Source of the DNA: Chloroherpeton thalassium ATCC 35110 | GTDB taxonomy: Bacteria; Bacteroidota; Chlorobiia; Chlorobiales; Chloroherpetonaceae | Assembly: GCF_000020525.1 (NCBI RefSeq) | Contig: NC_011026.1 | Span: forward strand, 310,001 to 374,000 | DNA length: 64,000 bases | Direction: 5' to 3' | Part shown: positions 23,579-34,032 of the stretch, piece by piece | Numbering within the stretch: the first letter of the stretch is position 1 | Layout: every line of letters starts with the position of its first letter | Notes under the pieces: generated by a model | What the model was told of the DNA's origin: nothing | Database searches by the model: none | The model's input: only the letters and a program-made list of their open reading frames with translations | Made by a program: the position numbers and the translations under genes

Positions 23579-23680
23579 ATGAACCGGCCATCTTTCGCCA
23601 ATAGGCAAATCGTGGGCTTTGCCTTTAGCCTCGCAATGTCCATATTTCGGTTTTCTCACCTGTTACCGCTGTTTGGCTGA
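23579..23680 (+). CDS. Tiny bridging ORF, 33 residues, unknown
   Basis: The frame starts at ATG 23579 immediately after the TAA of the transglycosylase gene and stops with TGA at 23678-23680, whose A is the first base of the next ATG. GAGGAGAAAG lies upstream as a ribosome site. The product begins MNRPSFANRQIVGF and is hydrophobic in the middle (FAFSLAMSIF). Zero spacing on one side and one-base overlap on the other make translational coupling likely, but chance cannot be excluded for a frame this short. Confidence 0.35.
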   Translation: MNRPSFANRQIVGFAFSLAMSIFRFSHLLPLFG

Positions 23681-25902
23681 TGATGCGAGGGATTTATCTT
23701 GCCGCCGTTTTTGCGCTGGTGATACTTTTTTGCGGCGGCTGCGCACGCGACGACGATAGCCTTTTTGGAAAAGCTTATCACAATTTTTCTGCGTACTTCA
23801 ACGCGTACTACAACGCCAGCATTGAATTTGAAAAAGGCATTTCAGCCATGCGCGAGGCGCAAACTTTTAGCGCCAGCGATAACCTTCATATTTTTTCAAA
23901 AACTGAAAACAACACCGCAGGCAAAGCTAATTTTGAAAAAGTCATCACCAAAACCTCCGAAATTCTTAAGTCCCATCCGGTAAGCGATTTGGCCGATAAC
24001 GCCTTGTTGCTCATGGGAAAAGCTTATTTCTACACGAATGAATTGCAACCTGCCGAGCGAAAATTCAAAGAAATCCTGACCAATTATCCCGACAGCGATA
24101 TTTTTGACGAAGCTTCTTTTTGGTATGGCCGAACGCTGACGCGCCAATTTCACACAGAGGAAGCCGCCGAGATTCTGCGTTCGATTATGAAATCCAGCAA
24201 AACATCCGATGTCGTAATGGCAAAATGCTATTTTTCGCTCGCCGAATTAGCCATCAATGAGGGAAACTTGGAAGAAGCTGCCATGCTAATTGAATCCGGC
24301 CTGGCTTTGGAAGATAGTGAGGATTTAAAAACACTTGCGGCCTATACGCTCGCCAGAATCTACGATCAGCTTCATCGTTTCAAGAAAGCTGCGGAAACCT
24401 ACACCTTTCTTTTGAACTTGAGCCCGAGCTACGAGATGCACTACATCGCGCAATTGAATACCGGCATTGCATTGCGCGAACAATCGCGCGCGCGCCTTGC
24501 CATCAAAATTTTTCAAGATTTACTTGCCGACGATAACAATCTCGAAAACTTCGGAGAAATTCGTTTTGAACTGGCTACCGCTTATGCTCAAAATGATGAG
24601 TTAGGCAAAGCGTTTGATTTATATCAAGAAATTATTTATCGCCACCCGGGCACAGAAGCTGCCGCAAAAAGCTTCTACCAACTGGGCAAATTGCGAATGG
24701 AAATTTCCCAGGATTTGACGATGGCAAAAACCCTATTTGATAGCGCAAAAGCCGCTTACCCAAAAGGCGACATCGCCAAAAAAGCGCAAGAGCAATCCAC
24801 CACACTCAAAAATTTGCTCGATCTCTACGACGAAACCATTCAATTAGACAGCACGATTCAATTGGGCATTCTTGCCACAGCCGATGTGCTGGCAGAAGAT
24901 ACGGCGCTGCCCAACGACTCGCTTGAAAGCGAGCCTGCGCCCAAAAAAGAAGAACCTCCCAGAAAACGCACCCGGCAGGATTATCGCAAAAGCGCTTTCT
25001 TAGCACGCGGCGCGCACGATGCGTTCAACGAAACAACCACGCAAAAAAGCAGCACAAGCACCAAACCCAAATTTCAGCCAGCGGCCAACGAGGCGGCACT
25101 CAAACAATATCAAATTCAAGCAATTGAAAATCGCATCGCGTTAGGCAGATTTTATCACCTCACCATGCAAACCCCCGACTCGGCACTGAGTTGGTACACT
25201 CAAGCGTTGCGCAAAATCCAAGCCGATAGCAGCGATAAACTGGCAACCCTTCGAGAAGTCGTGCTGTTCTCGCTGTCCGACATTTACCGAAATTTAGGCG
25301 ACACCACGCAGATGGATTCCGTTTATAAAGTGCTGCTCGCCGATTTTCCCGAAAGTGCCTACATCAATCGTGTGCGCGAGCATTTCAACCTGCCCAAACT
25401 CAGGCGCGGCGAAAATGCTCCCGAACAAATCCTTTATACCAACGCGATTCAAACGCTTGAAAATAGCCAAGCCGATACGTCGTTAGCGATGCTGAAAACC
25501 TTGCTATCGCGCTACCCAAACTCTGCACTCATTCCTAAAGTGCTGCTTGGCATCGGTTTTATTTATGAAAATAATTTGAGCGAACCGGATTCGGCGATTC
25601 TTGCCTATCAAAAATTGGCTGCTGACTATCCAAAATCAGAGGAAGCCAAACATGTTAAAAATAAATTGGATGCCGTGCAAAGTCGCGCCAAGCTAATCCC
25701 AACGACGCCTGATGATAAAATTGAATTGCCGGAAAAACCGCCTACGCCCGCACCCGAAATGAATCGGCTTGAGCGGTTTCCTATCAAAAAAGATTCAACA
25801 AAGGCAAATGGAGTGCAACCAGAATTACAAAAAATGATTAAATTCGCCGGCAATCGAGCCGATTCTGTGCAACACAATCCCGAAAAGCAAAATTTAGAAT
25901 GA
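23680..25902 (+). CDS. TPR-repeat lipoprotein, SprE/PorW-like (gliding / type IX secretion-associated)
   Basis: A 740-residue lipoprotein (lipobox CGGC, Cys21). After the signal comes the segment KAYHNFSAYFNAYYNASIEFEKG, close to the 'HN-T-x-x-YN-x-x-FNA' hallmark of SprE/PorW proteins, then several tetratricopeptide repeats (AERKFKEILTNYPDSDIFDEASFWYGR and similar) in both halves with a charged, Pro-rich linker near residue 410-460. SprE and PorW are needed for gliding and type IX secretion in Bacteroidota. The C-terminus is Pro/Lys-rich. Alternative ATG at 23683. Its stop overlaps pyrK. Confidence 0.75.
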   Translation: MMRGIYLAAVFALVILFCGGCARDDDSLFGKAYHNFSAYFNAYYNASIEFEKGISAMREAQTFSASDNLHIFSKTENNTAGKANFEKVITKTSEILKSHPVSDLADNALLLMGKAYFYTNELQPAERKFKEILTNYPDSDIFDEASFWYGRTLTRQFHTEEAAEILRSIMKSSKTSDVVMAKCYFSLAELAINEGNLEEAAMLIESGLALEDSEDLKTLAAYTLARIYDQLHRFKKAAETYTFLLNLSPSYEMHYIAQLNTGIALREQSRARLAIKIFQDLLADDNNLENFGEIRFELATAYAQNDELGKAFDLYQEIIYRHPGTEAAAKSFYQLGKLRMEISQDLTMAKTLFDSAKAAYPKGDIAKKAQEQSTTLKNLLDLYDETIQLDSTIQLGILATADVLAEDTALPNDSLESEPAPKKEEPPRKRTRQDYRKSAFLARGAHDAFNETTTQKSSTSTKPKFQPAANEAALKQYQIQAIENRIALGRFYHLTMQTPDSALSWYTQALRKIQADSSDKLATLREVVLFSLSDIYRNLGDTTQMDSVYKVLLADFPESAYINRVREHFNLPKLRRGENAPEQILYTNAIQTLENSQADTSLAMLKTLLSRYPNSALIPKVLLGIGFIYENNLSEPDSAILAYQKLAADYPKSEEAKHVKNKLDAVQSRAKLIPTTPDDKIELPEKPPTPAPEMNRLERFPIKKDSTKANGVQPELQKMIKFAGNRADSVQHNPEKQNLE

Positions 25903-26717
25903 CACACATGACTGAAGCCACGACCAAAGCTGATGATATTTTTGACCTCTCACTAACCGTTCAAGAAACCACCCAACTCAATGCAACAACTGCCGTTCTT
26001 GCATTCAAATCTGAGTTAATTGCGCCGCTCATCAAGCCGGGGCAGTTTGTAAATATTAAAGTGAACGATACGCTTGCGCCACTTTTGCGAAGGCCGCTCA
26101 GTGTGCATCGCGTAGAAGGCGACATTTTTGAAGTCATGGTAAAAGTGGTGGGTTCTGGCACAAAACTGCTCTACAATGCGCTGCCCGGCTCAACCGTACA
26201 GGTTTTGGGGCCGCTTGGCAATTCGTTTGATTACGCTCGCCAGGATTACGATACAGCCATTTTGGTTTCCGGCGGCGTTGGGGTTGCGCCCATGACCATT
26301 CTCGACGATTGCTTGCGCCAAGCAGGAAAAGAAATTTTCAATTATGTGGGCGGTCGCACGGCTTCCGACATCATCGCCAGAAAACTTACGAACCTGCGCA
26401 TCGCAACCGATGATGGCTCACAAGGTTTTAAAGGAACGGTGGTCGCGCTGCTCGAACAGGACTTTCCAGAATTTGCTAAAAAACGGGTTCGGATTTTTTC
26501 CTGTGGCCCAAATAGAATGCTTCAAGCTCTCGCTGATTTTAGCATGAAAAAAAATATCCCATGCGAGGTTTCTTTAGAATCCGTGATGGGTTGCGGCATT
26601 GGCATTTGTTACGGCTGCCCCGTTCATGTCAAAAATGAACAAGGCGAACCCGACGGCCACAAACTGCTTTGCCAACACGGCCCAGTTATGGACGCCAAGC
26701 AAGTTGTGTTTGAGTAA
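25899..26717 (+). CDS. pyrK: Dihydroorotate dehydrogenase electron-transfer subunit PyrK (2Fe-2S/FAD)
   Basis: A 272-residue protein of the ferredoxin-reductase type. FAD-binding RRPLSVH at 64-70, NAD-type motif VSGGVGVAPM near 123-132, and the PyrK-type [2Fe-2S] cysteines C232, C237, C240 and C258 (CGIGICYGCP ... LLCQHGP). It passes electrons from dihydroorotate dehydrogenase type 1B to NAD in pyrimidine synthesis. The catalytic subunit gene pyrD is not beside it. The ATG overlaps the preceding stop by 4 bases, so it rides on the transcript of the TPR lipoprotein. An alternative ATG is at 25908. Confidence 0.93.
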   Translation: MTHMTEATTKADDIFDLSLTVQETTQLNATTAVLAFKSELIAPLIKPGQFVNIKVNDTLAPLLRRPLSVHRVEGDIFEVMVKVVGSGTKLLYNALPGSTVQVLGPLGNSFDYARQDYDTAILVSGGVGVAPMTILDDCLRQAGKEIFNYVGGRTASDIIARKLTNLRIATDDGSQGFKGTVVALLEQDFPEFAKKRVRIFSCGPNRMLQALADFSMKKNIPCEVSLESVMGCGIGICYGCPVHVKNEQGEPDGHKLLCQHGPVMDAKQVVFE

Positions 26718-26777
26718 AACGCTGAAGGAAAAGCGCTTGTCACTCAGCAGAAAGTAAGTCTTCCCCCAAAGACGCAT

Positions 26778-27926
26778 TTATCCAACAGGCGTCGTTTCAG
26801 CTAATCGCTCTGCGATGCGTTCCCAAGTCAAGCTTTTTAGAATTCGCTCGCGACCATATTTTCCGATTTTCTCGGCAACTTCGGGATTTTTAAGAAGCAA
26901 CAGCAACTTTTCCTCAATTTCCAAAATATTATCCGGCGCAACCAAAAAGCCGCTTTTGCCGTCTTCAATCGCATCTAAAACACCGCCCGAGCGCCCGCCA
27001 ATAACCGGCTTTTCGCACGCATTGGCTTCTAAATAGGTAATGCCAAAACCTTCGGTATCTCCGGTTTCGGTCAATTCGTAGCTGGGCATGATATAAACAT
27101 CGCAAAGGTTATAGTGCGCGTTCAGCGCTTCCGGCTCGATGTAGCCGATGAAAGTGACTTGCTTTTCCAAGTTCAGGTCGCGGCAAAGCTGCATGAGGCG
27201 ACGGGCGTAATCGGAGTCGGTTTTGCCGGAAATCAAATAGCGCACATTGGGCACTTCGGAAAGAATTTTCGGCAAAGCCTGAATCACGCGGTCGTGGCCT
27301 TTGCGCTCTTTCAGCCGAGCCAGCGTTAGAATGACTTTTTGCCCATCCAATTGATATTTTCTTCGCCAATCCGAAAGCGCCGAAATAGGAAAAAACTGTT
27401 CGGGATTGACGCCGTTTGGCAACACCATAATTTTTTCCGGCGCAATACCATGCTGACTCACCACGCGCTCTTTGGTAAAATGACTAACCGAGACGATCAA
27501 ATCTGCCGCGTTGAGCGTTTCTTTGAGCCACTTTTGTTTTATGGGCGTCATTTTGCGCGTCACTTCCAGCCCATGCACAACAATGATGAGCCGAAAGCCA
27601 AATTTCTTAGCCAAGCCAGTTGCACCTCGCGCCAAATTCCATGTTGTGGCAATAACCGTATCCGGCAAAAAGCCGCTTTTGACGAGCGATTTCACACCTT
27701 TGTAGGCGTACCACGTGCGCAATTTTTTCCAATAATTTCCTCGCATGTGCCTCACCGGATAAGATGAACGCCGTTGCAAATCCGCTATTTCTTGGCTAAG
27801 AAATCGCGTTAGAACTGCCACATCATACCCCAACTTTTGAAAACTTTCCGCCATGCCGGCTGCCCACTGCGCAATGCCACCAACATTTGGGGGAAAATCT
27901 TCGGAAAAAATCAAAATCTTTTTCAT
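26778..27926 (-). CDS. Glycosyltransferase, GT4 family (GT-B fold)
   Basis: A 382-residue GT-B enzyme. N-terminal Rossmann opening KILIFSEDFPPNVGGIAQWA with the Gly-Gly loop, central VILTLARLKERKGHDRVIQALP, and the C-terminal nucleotide-sugar site VYIMPSYELTE ... EGFGITYLEANACEKPVIGGRSGG with the E-x7-E pair of GT4 enzymes. It transfers sugar from an activated donor, probably to a lipopolysaccharide or glycan. Donor and acceptor unknown. The gene overlaps the upstream GT9 gene by 4 bases, so both act in the same pathway. Confidence 0.9.
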   Translation of the reverse strand: MKKILIFSEDFPPNVGGIAQWAAGMAESFQKLGYDVAVLTRFLSQEIADLQRRSSYPVRHMRGNYWKKLRTWYAYKGVKSLVKSGFLPDTVIATTWNLARGATGLAKKFGFRLIIVVHGLEVTRKMTPIKQKWLKETLNAADLIVSVSHFTKERVVSQHGIAPEKIMVLPNGVNPEQFFPISALSDWRRKYQLDGQKVILTLARLKERKGHDRVIQALPKILSEVPNVRYLISGKTDSDYARRLMQLCRDLNLEKQVTFIGYIEPEALNAHYNLCDVYIMPSYELTETGDTEGFGITYLEANACEKPVIGGRSGGVLDAIEDGKSGFLVAPDNILEIEEKLLLLLKNPEVAEKIGKYGRERILKSLTWERIAERLAETTPVG

Positions 27927-28972
27927 GCAGAGAATCCTTTTCTTAAATCAACTTGGAGCATTTTTTCGGCGGCAGTTTGCACGTCGACAACGGAAATGTC
28001 GTGCACCAGCGAGGTTTTGGAAATCACTTGAATGTTCGGAAGTTGGTACGGCGCAAAGCGCGTGTGATGAATCACATCCGCACGATACAGGCCCACAACG
28101 GGCGTTTGGCTGCACGAGGCCACATGAATAAACGACGTATCTGGCGTGATTAAAAGCGAGAGTTTTTTGATGAGAACCGCCGCATCAAAAAGCGATTTCG
28201 TGCGCGGCGTTTTTAAAACATGCGGATGTGCTTTTTCCAACGATTCTTTTTCGGAAAACCGATCGGGCATGGAAAAAATAATCGTCGGGAGCGGCAGCAA
28301 CGCCAAAAGTTGCGACCATTTTTCCAACGGCCATTCGCGCGAAGGCTCGCCCGCACTTAGATTTATGCCGATGACTTTTTTCCCGACAAATGATTCGGCA
28401 AACTGTTGAATCTCTTCCGAAATTGGAGCGTCGGGCAAGTACGGTCGGCACGCCTCGTCTGAAGCAGGAATTTTCAGATATGGCAAAACGGCGCAATTTT
28501 TCCGCACAACATGCGATTCAAACGGCACATCCAACAAATGATGATAAAACCCGCGATGATAATCGTGAAATACGGCAATTTTATATCGCGCCGGAATTAA
28601 AATCGAGTACATCATGAATGTCCACGACGGATGATCTTTCGTGTTGAAAAGCACATCAAACTCGAATTTGCGCACGCTAAAAATGAAATTCATCAAGCCA
28701 GATTTCGGGCGATGCAGCACATCGATGTTTTTATCGTGCTGAAAAAAATCAGCCGCCGCTCGAACGGCCACAAGATGAATTTCTAACTTGGGATTGGCCT
28801 GGCGAAGTTGTTTGATGAGCGGCGTGAGCAAAATGGCGTCGCCTAATTTTTCTTGTGCTAAAATCACAATCCGGTTCAAATTTCCTTGAAAAGCGGGTTT
28901 TTCGAGAAGCCGCCCCCAAAAAAGACGCATTAGCCGCGCCAAAAGCCGCCGTTTTGTGGCTTTTTGAATCAT
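27923..28972 (-). CDS. Glycosyltransferase family 9 (heptosyltransferase-like)
   Basis: The start at 28972 (MIQKATKRR) is preferred over the longer frame from 29023. The 349-residue product has the GT9 opening RIVILAQEKLGDAILLTPLIKQLRQ and, after the ADP-heptose region (GINLSAGEPSREWPLEKWSQLL), the C-terminal LLITPDTSFIHVASCSQTPVVGLY motif with Asp and His of the donor site. GT9 enzymes add heptose or related sugars to lipid A-core. It likely acts with the overlapping GT4 in surface glycan synthesis. Confidence 0.88.
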   Translation of the reverse strand: MIQKATKRRLLARLMRLFWGRLLEKPAFQGNLNRIVILAQEKLGDAILLTPLIKQLRQANPKLEIHLVAVRAAADFFQHDKNIDVLHRPKSGLMNFIFSVRKFEFDVLFNTKDHPSWTFMMYSILIPARYKIAVFHDYHRGFYHHLLDVPFESHVVRKNCAVLPYLKIPASDEACRPYLPDAPISEEIQQFAESFVGKKVIGINLSAGEPSREWPLEKWSQLLALLPLPTIIFSMPDRFSEKESLEKAHPHVLKTPRTKSLFDAAVLIKKLSLLITPDTSFIHVASCSQTPVVGLYRADVIHHTRFAPYQLPNIQVISKTSLVHDISVVDVQTAAEKMLQVDLRKGFSA

Positions 28973-29106
28973 GCTTTGAATGCAAAAATACAGTTGAACT
29001 TTTTTTGAAGATACGCTTTCCAAGCGAGAGTTTCAGAAGGGTTTTCTGGCTTCGGCAACCCGCGTGATGAAAAGAACATCATGGATTGCGATGTTTTCGC
29101 CGAAGC

Positions 29107-29589
29107 TCAAAGAATGAATTCCAAATCATAGCCGGTCGTTTGCGCCTCTTTTACAAACGCCATGAGCGATTCGAGAAATGAACAAAATTCCGTCGGAGAA
29201 ATTACGCGCCAATAACTGATTTTCTCTGGGCTATCTTGCCAACCGAGCATAATTTCTTCCGGTTTTGTTTCGCGATGCGCGTCAAGTTCATCGCCCAAAA
29301 TACCGATCAATTTTTCCAGCAGCGTGTTTGGCAGATAAGCCTCATCCCAACTGTCCAAGCCATTTTTAGTTTCGGAAATAAATGGCAACGCGTTGAGCGC
29401 ATCAATGGAATTGTAATGAAAAAGCGCCGCGTAGTTGTGAGCCGAAATCGGCAAACTTTGATAAACAAAATAGCCTTCGTCGTTAAGCCGAATCGCATTC
29501 ACATGACCTTTGCGGTAAATGGAAAGTTCTCGATGCGCTGCGTTCTCATCGTCAATAAAGATTTTTCGATACATTGGTGTTGATGGCAT
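29107..29589 (-). CDS. Hypothetical protein, 160 residues
   Basis: Soluble acidic protein with no signal or membrane segment. Segments include ISAHNYAALFHYNSIDALNAL, DSWDEAYLPNTLLEKLIGILGDELDAH and YWRVISPTEFCSFLESLMAFV. The end (QTTGYDLEFIL) is hydrophobic. No family recognised. It stands alone on the minus strand upstream of the glycosyltransferase pair. An ATG five codons in (MYRKIF) is a possible alternative start. Confidence 0.7.
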   Translation of the reverse strand: MPSTPMYRKIFIDDENAAHRELSIYRKGHVNAIRLNDEGYFVYQSLPISAHNYAALFHYNSIDALNALPFISETKNGLDSWDEAYLPNTLLEKLIGILGDELDAHRETKPEEIMLGWQDSPEKISYWRVISPTEFCSFLESLMAFVKEAQTTGYDLEFIL

Positions 29590-29703
29590 TGCAAAGCTTT
29601 TTTGTTTTCAGTCTCTCTGATATTTGAATTAACTTTATAGATTGAAACAATAATAACTTAATCTGTCTCCCGCCGGATTAAAAAACAAAAATCATACGAA
29701 AAA

Positions 29704-31128
29704 ATGGTAGGGAAATATTTACGTAGAATCGGGTTTTATTTACTCACTGCCATTCTGTTTTTTTCGCAATCCTCACAGGCGCAGGCAAATGATGAGGAAA
29801 CCAGAGGCACCGATAGCTACTCGCTCTATCAGGAAAATCCGGTGATGAACGCGTTTACGGGCGGAATGGGCATTACAGTTTTCGACGATGAGGTGTATTA
29901 TAATCTTTACCTCGCCCCGGAACTTGTGCTTGGAAAAGTCGGCATTGGGTTCGATGTAAATCTTCGAATCGGGACAGATGGAAAACTTCGAAAAGAAGAC
30001 TGGGATGACGACGTTTCAAGTTACTTGCGACTCATTCGATATGTGCGCTACGGCAATAAATTCGATAGCCTTTATGTTCGTGTTGGGCAGCTCGAAGCAA
30101 CTCGGCTTGGGCATGGCTCGCTGATGTATATGTATCGCAACAATGGCAGCTACGACACGCGAAAAATTGGCTTGGAGTTCGATATGGACTTTGCCAAATG
30201 GGGATTTGAAAGCATGGTAAGCGACTTGACAAGTTTTGATCTCGTTGGCGTGCGAGGCTACATGCGCCCCCTGCTTGAGAGCAACCTTCCGATTATCGAT
30301 CAACTGGAAGTTGGCGCTTCACTTGTCAGCGATTTTCGCGACAACACCAATCTGGTTGCAACCACACAAAGCCTGAGATCCGCTTATTCGGAAAATGGCC
30401 AAATTGCATTTAACCCATCGCTGGCAAATCGTGAATCGTCGTTGATGGCGTGGAGCGTGGATTTAGGTCTGCCACTAATTCGCTTGCCAATCCTTGAAAT
30501 CGAAGGCTATATGGATTATGCAAAAATCGTGGATTATGGCTCTGGCGGTCTGATCGGCTTGAGCGCCTCGCTAAAAAATATTACCAGCATCGCCACGTTT
30601 TCGGCGCGACTTGAGCATCGCGTAGCCGGCGACCAGTTCCAATTTTCTTACTTCGATGCGCTTTATGAACAAGATCGTTTTGAGACCATTCAAAACTTCG
30701 GCGACTCCAGCGTTGTTCGCACACGAGCCAATGAATTGGCCAATTACACCTCGCCCGGGCCTGGCGTTTATGGCGATCTCGGCGCAACCATTTTGAGCTC
30801 CATTCGACTTTGGGGAAGCTATCAGCGCTTATACAACACCAAGCAAAGCGGACAGCTTCATCTCAGTGCGGGCTTGAAGGAACTCATTCCGCAAGTGCTT
30901 TTGAAAGCCGATTATTACAAACGCGACGTTGGCTCGGAAACGGAAGTTTTTACGTTAGATGATCGCAGTCTGGCATTAGTAGAGTTTGGCTACTATCCAC
31001 AGCCTTATATGCTGCTTTCGATCATTTACCAGTGGACATATTTGCCCGTGCGCAATGGGGATGAAGTCATTGGCTACGAACCTATTCGACGCATTGAGCC
31101 TCGCGTCTCATTAAATTTTCAGTTTTAA
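29704..31128 (+). CDS. Outer-membrane beta-barrel candidate, unknown
   Basis: A 474-residue protein with a Sec signal peptide (hydrophobic core FYLLTAILFF, cleavage likely after SQAQA, about residue 29). The mature part is rich in alternating hydrophobic/aromatic strands (VYYNLYLAPELVLGKVGIGF, GMRPLLES-like turns, QFQFSYFDALYEQDRF) and ends with VSLNFQF, the terminal Phe expected of an outer-membrane barrel substrate of BAM. No porin family recognised. It might be a porin or lipid/secretion barrel. It stands alone, ahead of clpC. Confidence 0.7.
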   Translation: MVGKYLRRIGFYLLTAILFFSQSSQAQANDEETRGTDSYSLYQENPVMNAFTGGMGITVFDDEVYYNLYLAPELVLGKVGIGFDVNLRIGTDGKLRKEDWDDDVSSYLRLIRYVRYGNKFDSLYVRVGQLEATRLGHGSLMYMYRNNGSYDTRKIGLEFDMDFAKWGFESMVSDLTSFDLVGVRGYMRPLLESNLPIIDQLEVGASLVSDFRDNTNLVATTQSLRSAYSENGQIAFNPSLANRESSLMAWSVDLGLPLIRLPILEIEGYMDYAKIVDYGSGGLIGLSASLKNITSIATFSARLEHRVAGDQFQFSYFDALYEQDRFETIQNFGDSSVVRTRANELANYTSPGPGVYGDLGATILSSIRLWGSYQRLYNTKQSGQLHLSAGLKELIPQVLLKADYYKRDVGSETEVFTLDDRSLALVEFGYYPQPYMLLSIIYQWTYLPVRNGDEVIGYEPIRRIEPRVSLNFQF

Positions 31129-31350
31129 CTTTCCTATGGCGTAAGGTTGGTGTCTTTGGAAAAGAAAGTGAATATATTATATACTAAAGCTGAACGTCAC
31201 AAAAGGTAATAATGTTGGGCATTTATCGGTATCAGTTTGTTATTTCATAGCGGCGAGATCGATATTTGCAACGAAGCACCGTTCAAAAAATGCAATTAAG
31301 AAAAAGCCCTACGAGGTAATCATTCAAGGAATTCTCTACGATAAAAAATT

Positions 31351-33906
31351 ATGGAAGGCAATTTTTCAAACAGGGTACAGGATGTCATTCGTTACAGCCG
31401 CGAGGAAGCATTAAGGCTGGGGCATGACTACATTGGTACGGAGCATTTGCTATTAGGCATCATTCGTGAAGGCGAAGGCATTGCTGTGCGAATCCTGAAA
31501 AACCTCGGTTGTGATCTTTACAAACTCAAACGCGCCATTGAAGACTCCGTTCGCTCAACCGGCGGCACACTCACGCTGGGCAATGTGCCGCTCACGAAGC
31601 AAGCAGAAAAAGTGCTAAAAATCACTTACTTAGAAGCCAAAATTTGTAAGTCGGACATTATTGGCACGGAGCATCTTTTGTTATCGCTTTTAAAAGATGA
31701 AGAAAATATCGCTTCGCAAATTTTATCACAGTTTGGAGTGCGTTACGAAACCGTTCGCGAAGAACTTGAAAACATTATGAGCGGCAAGTCCAGCAGCGGC
31801 GAGATTTCTGCAATGTCTCCAGGCCAGCAAAGTGGTAGCGGGCAATATCAACAACAATATGAATCTCGAAAGATGGAAAAGACAAAAACACCCGTCTTAG
31901 ACAATTTTGGTCGTGATTTAACCAAGTTAGCGCTTGAGGACAAACTCGATCCGATTATCGGTCGCGAGAAAGAAATCGAGCGTGTGGCTCAGGTTTTAAG
32001 TCGTAGAAAAAAGAACAATCCGGTTCTCATCGGCGAGCCTGGCGTGGGAAAAACCGCCATTGCGGAAGGCCTTGCACTGAGAATTGTCCAACGCAAAGTT
32101 TCCAGAGTGCTTTACGACAAGCGAGTTGTTGCGCTTGACCTTGCTGCGCTTGTCGCTGGCACGAAATATCGTGGCCAGTTCGAAGAGCGAATGAAAGCCG
32201 TGATGAACGAACTTGAAAAATCGAAAGATGTGATTTTGTTCATCGATGAGCTGCACACCATTGTGGGCGCTGGCGGCGCTTCGGGGTCGCTTGATGCGAG
32301 CAACATTTTCAAGCCGGCGCTTGCTCGCGGCGACTTGCAGTGCATCGGCGCAACCACGCTCGACGAATATCGCCAATACATCGAAAAAGATGGTGCGCTC
32401 GACCGTCGTTTCCAGAAAATCATGATTGAACCGACTTCAGTCGAAGAAACGGTTAGCATTTTAAACAATATTAAGGAAAAGTACGAGACGCACCACAATG
32501 TGCGCTACATGCCGGAGGCTATTGACTCAGCCGTCAAACTCTCCGACCGTTATATCACCGATAGGCATTTGCCTGACAAAGCCATCGATGTCTTGGATGA
32601 AGCGGGCGCTCGTGTGCACTTGTCCAATATTCATGTTCCAAAAGAAATCTTAGACCTTGAGGCCAAAATTGAGGACATCAAGGTTGAGAAGAATCAGGTC
32701 GTCAAATCGCAGAATTTTGAAGAAGCGGCGCGGCTACGCGACCAAGAAAAGAAGTTGCTCGAGACACTCGATAAAGCCAAGCAGGATTGGGAAAAGACCA
32801 CTGCCGAAATGGTTTATGATGTCAATGAAAGTGATGTGGCTGCGGTGGTTGCCATGATGACCGGCATTCCTGTGCTGAAAGTTGCTCAGTCGGAATCTGA
32901 AAGATTACTTAAAATGGGCGAGATGCTCAAAGGTGAAGTCATCGGACAAAACGAAGCCATTGAAAAAGTCACGAAAGCCATCCAAAGAACCCGTGCTGGC
33001 TTGAAAGATCCAAACCGCCCGATCGGCTCGTTTATTTTCCTTGGTCCAACAGGCGTTGGAAAAACCGAGCTGGCCAAAGCCTTGACACGCTATCTCTTCG
33101 ACACGGAAGAAGCACTGATTCGCATCGACATGAGCGAATACATGGAGAAATTCTCCGTCAGCCGATTGGTGGGAGCGCCTCCCGGATATGTTGGCTACGA
33201 AGAAGGCGGGCAGCTCACTGAGAAAGTTCGTCGCAAGCCGTACTCGGTTGTGTTGCTTGACGAGATCGAAAAAGCGCATCCTGATGTATTCAACATTCTC
33301 CTGCAAGTGCTCGATGATGGAATCTTGACCGATGGACTGGGTCGTCGTGTAGACTTCCGAAACACCGTTATTATTATGACATCAAACATCGGCGCGCGCG
33401 ATATCAAGAGCATGGGAATGGGCATGGGCTTTGGCGGTGCACCTGACCACAAGTCAAAATACGATAGCATGAAGTCCACGATTGAAGATGCTTTGAAGCG
33501 TGTCTTTAATCCTGAGTTCCTAAACCGAATCGACGATGTCATCGTCTTTCATCAGCTTGAGAAAGCCGACATCTTCAAGATTATCGACATCTCGGCAGGC
33601 CGTCTCTTTAAGCGCATTCGTGACATGGGCATCAGCATTGAAATTACCGATCGCGCCAAGCAATTTCTTGTCGACAAAGGCTACGATCAGCAATTTGGCG
33701 CCAGACCGCTTCGCAGAGCCTTGCAGCGCTACATTGAAGAACCGCTTGCAGAAGAAATGCTTAAGGGCAATTTTGCAGAAGGAAGCACCATCAGAATCAA
33801 GTATGATGAAAGCAATGACGCATTGCAATTTGTAGATGCAGCCAAAGATGATTCTTCAAGTGAAGAGTCTGGCCAAACGGTTGAAGGCAAGCAACAAGAT
33901 GCCTAA
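31351..33906 (+). CDS. clpC: ATP-dependent Clp protease ATPase subunit ClpC
   Basis: An 851-residue class I Clp unfoldase. Two Clp N repeats ([32 protein letters not shown] and the second near residue 80-145), first AAA+ module with Walker A GEPGVGKT (228-235), a UVR motif in the linker ([21 protein letters not shown], about 453-473), and the second AAA+ module with GPTGVGKT and ADIHR-like sensor regions. The UVR motif distinguishes ClpC from ClpA. It feeds proteins to ClpP and usually needs an adaptor. A terminator follows. Confidence 0.96.
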   Translation: MEGNFSNRVQDVIRYSREEALRLGHDYIGTEHLLLGIIREGEGIAVRILKNLGCDLYKLKRAIEDSVRSTGGTLTLGNVPLTKQAEKVLKITYLEAKICKSDIIGTEHLLLSLLKDEENIASQILSQFGVRYETVREELENIMSGKSSSGEISAMSPGQQSGSGQYQQQYESRKMEKTKTPVLDNFGRDLTKLALEDKLDPIIGREKEIERVAQVLSRRKKNNPVLIGEPGVGKTAIAEGLALRIVQRKVSRVLYDKRVVALDLAALVAGTKYRGQFEERMKAVMNELEKSKDVILFIDELHTIVGAGGASGSLDASNIFKPALARGDLQCIGATTLDEYRQYIEKDGALDRRFQKIMIEPTSVEETVSILNNIKEKYETHHNVRYMPEAIDSAVKLSDRYITDRHLPDKAIDVLDEAGARVHLSNIHVPKEILDLEAKIEDIKVEKNQVVKSQNFEEAARLRDQEKKLLETLDKAKQDWEKTTAEMVYDVNESDVAAVVAMMTGIPVLKVAQSESERLLKMGEMLKGEVIGQNEAIEKVTKAIQRTRAGLKDPNRPIGSFIFLGPTGVGKTELAKALTRYLFDTEEALIRIDMSEYMEKFSVSRLVGAPPGYVGYEEGGQLTEKVRRKPYSVVLLDEIEKAHPDVFNILLQVLDDGILTDGLGRRVDFRNTVIIMTSNIGARDIKSMGMGMGFGGAPDHKSKYDSMKSTIEDALKRVFNPEFLNRIDDVIVFHQLEKADIFKIIDISAGRLFKRIRDMGISIEITDRAKQFLVDKGYDQQFGARPLRRALQRYIEEPLAEEMLKGNFAEGSTIRIKYDESNDALQFVDAAKDDSSSEESGQTVEGKQQDA

Positions 33907-33932
33907 AATCCAAACTGCTACATAACATTTAG

Positions 33933-33964
33933 AAGACCTGCTAAATTAGCAGGTCTTTTTTTTA
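33933..33964 (+). terminator. clpC terminator
   Basis: AAGACCTGCTAA (33933-33944) and TTAGCAGGTCTT (33946-33957) form a perfect 12-bp inverted repeat followed by a run of T to 33963. Confidence 0.95.
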
Positions 33965-34032
33965 CCCAATACGACGCGTTTCATCCGTCATAGCGAAGAT
34001 TTTTAGTTGCTAACTTTTAGCTGAGCGGAAAT

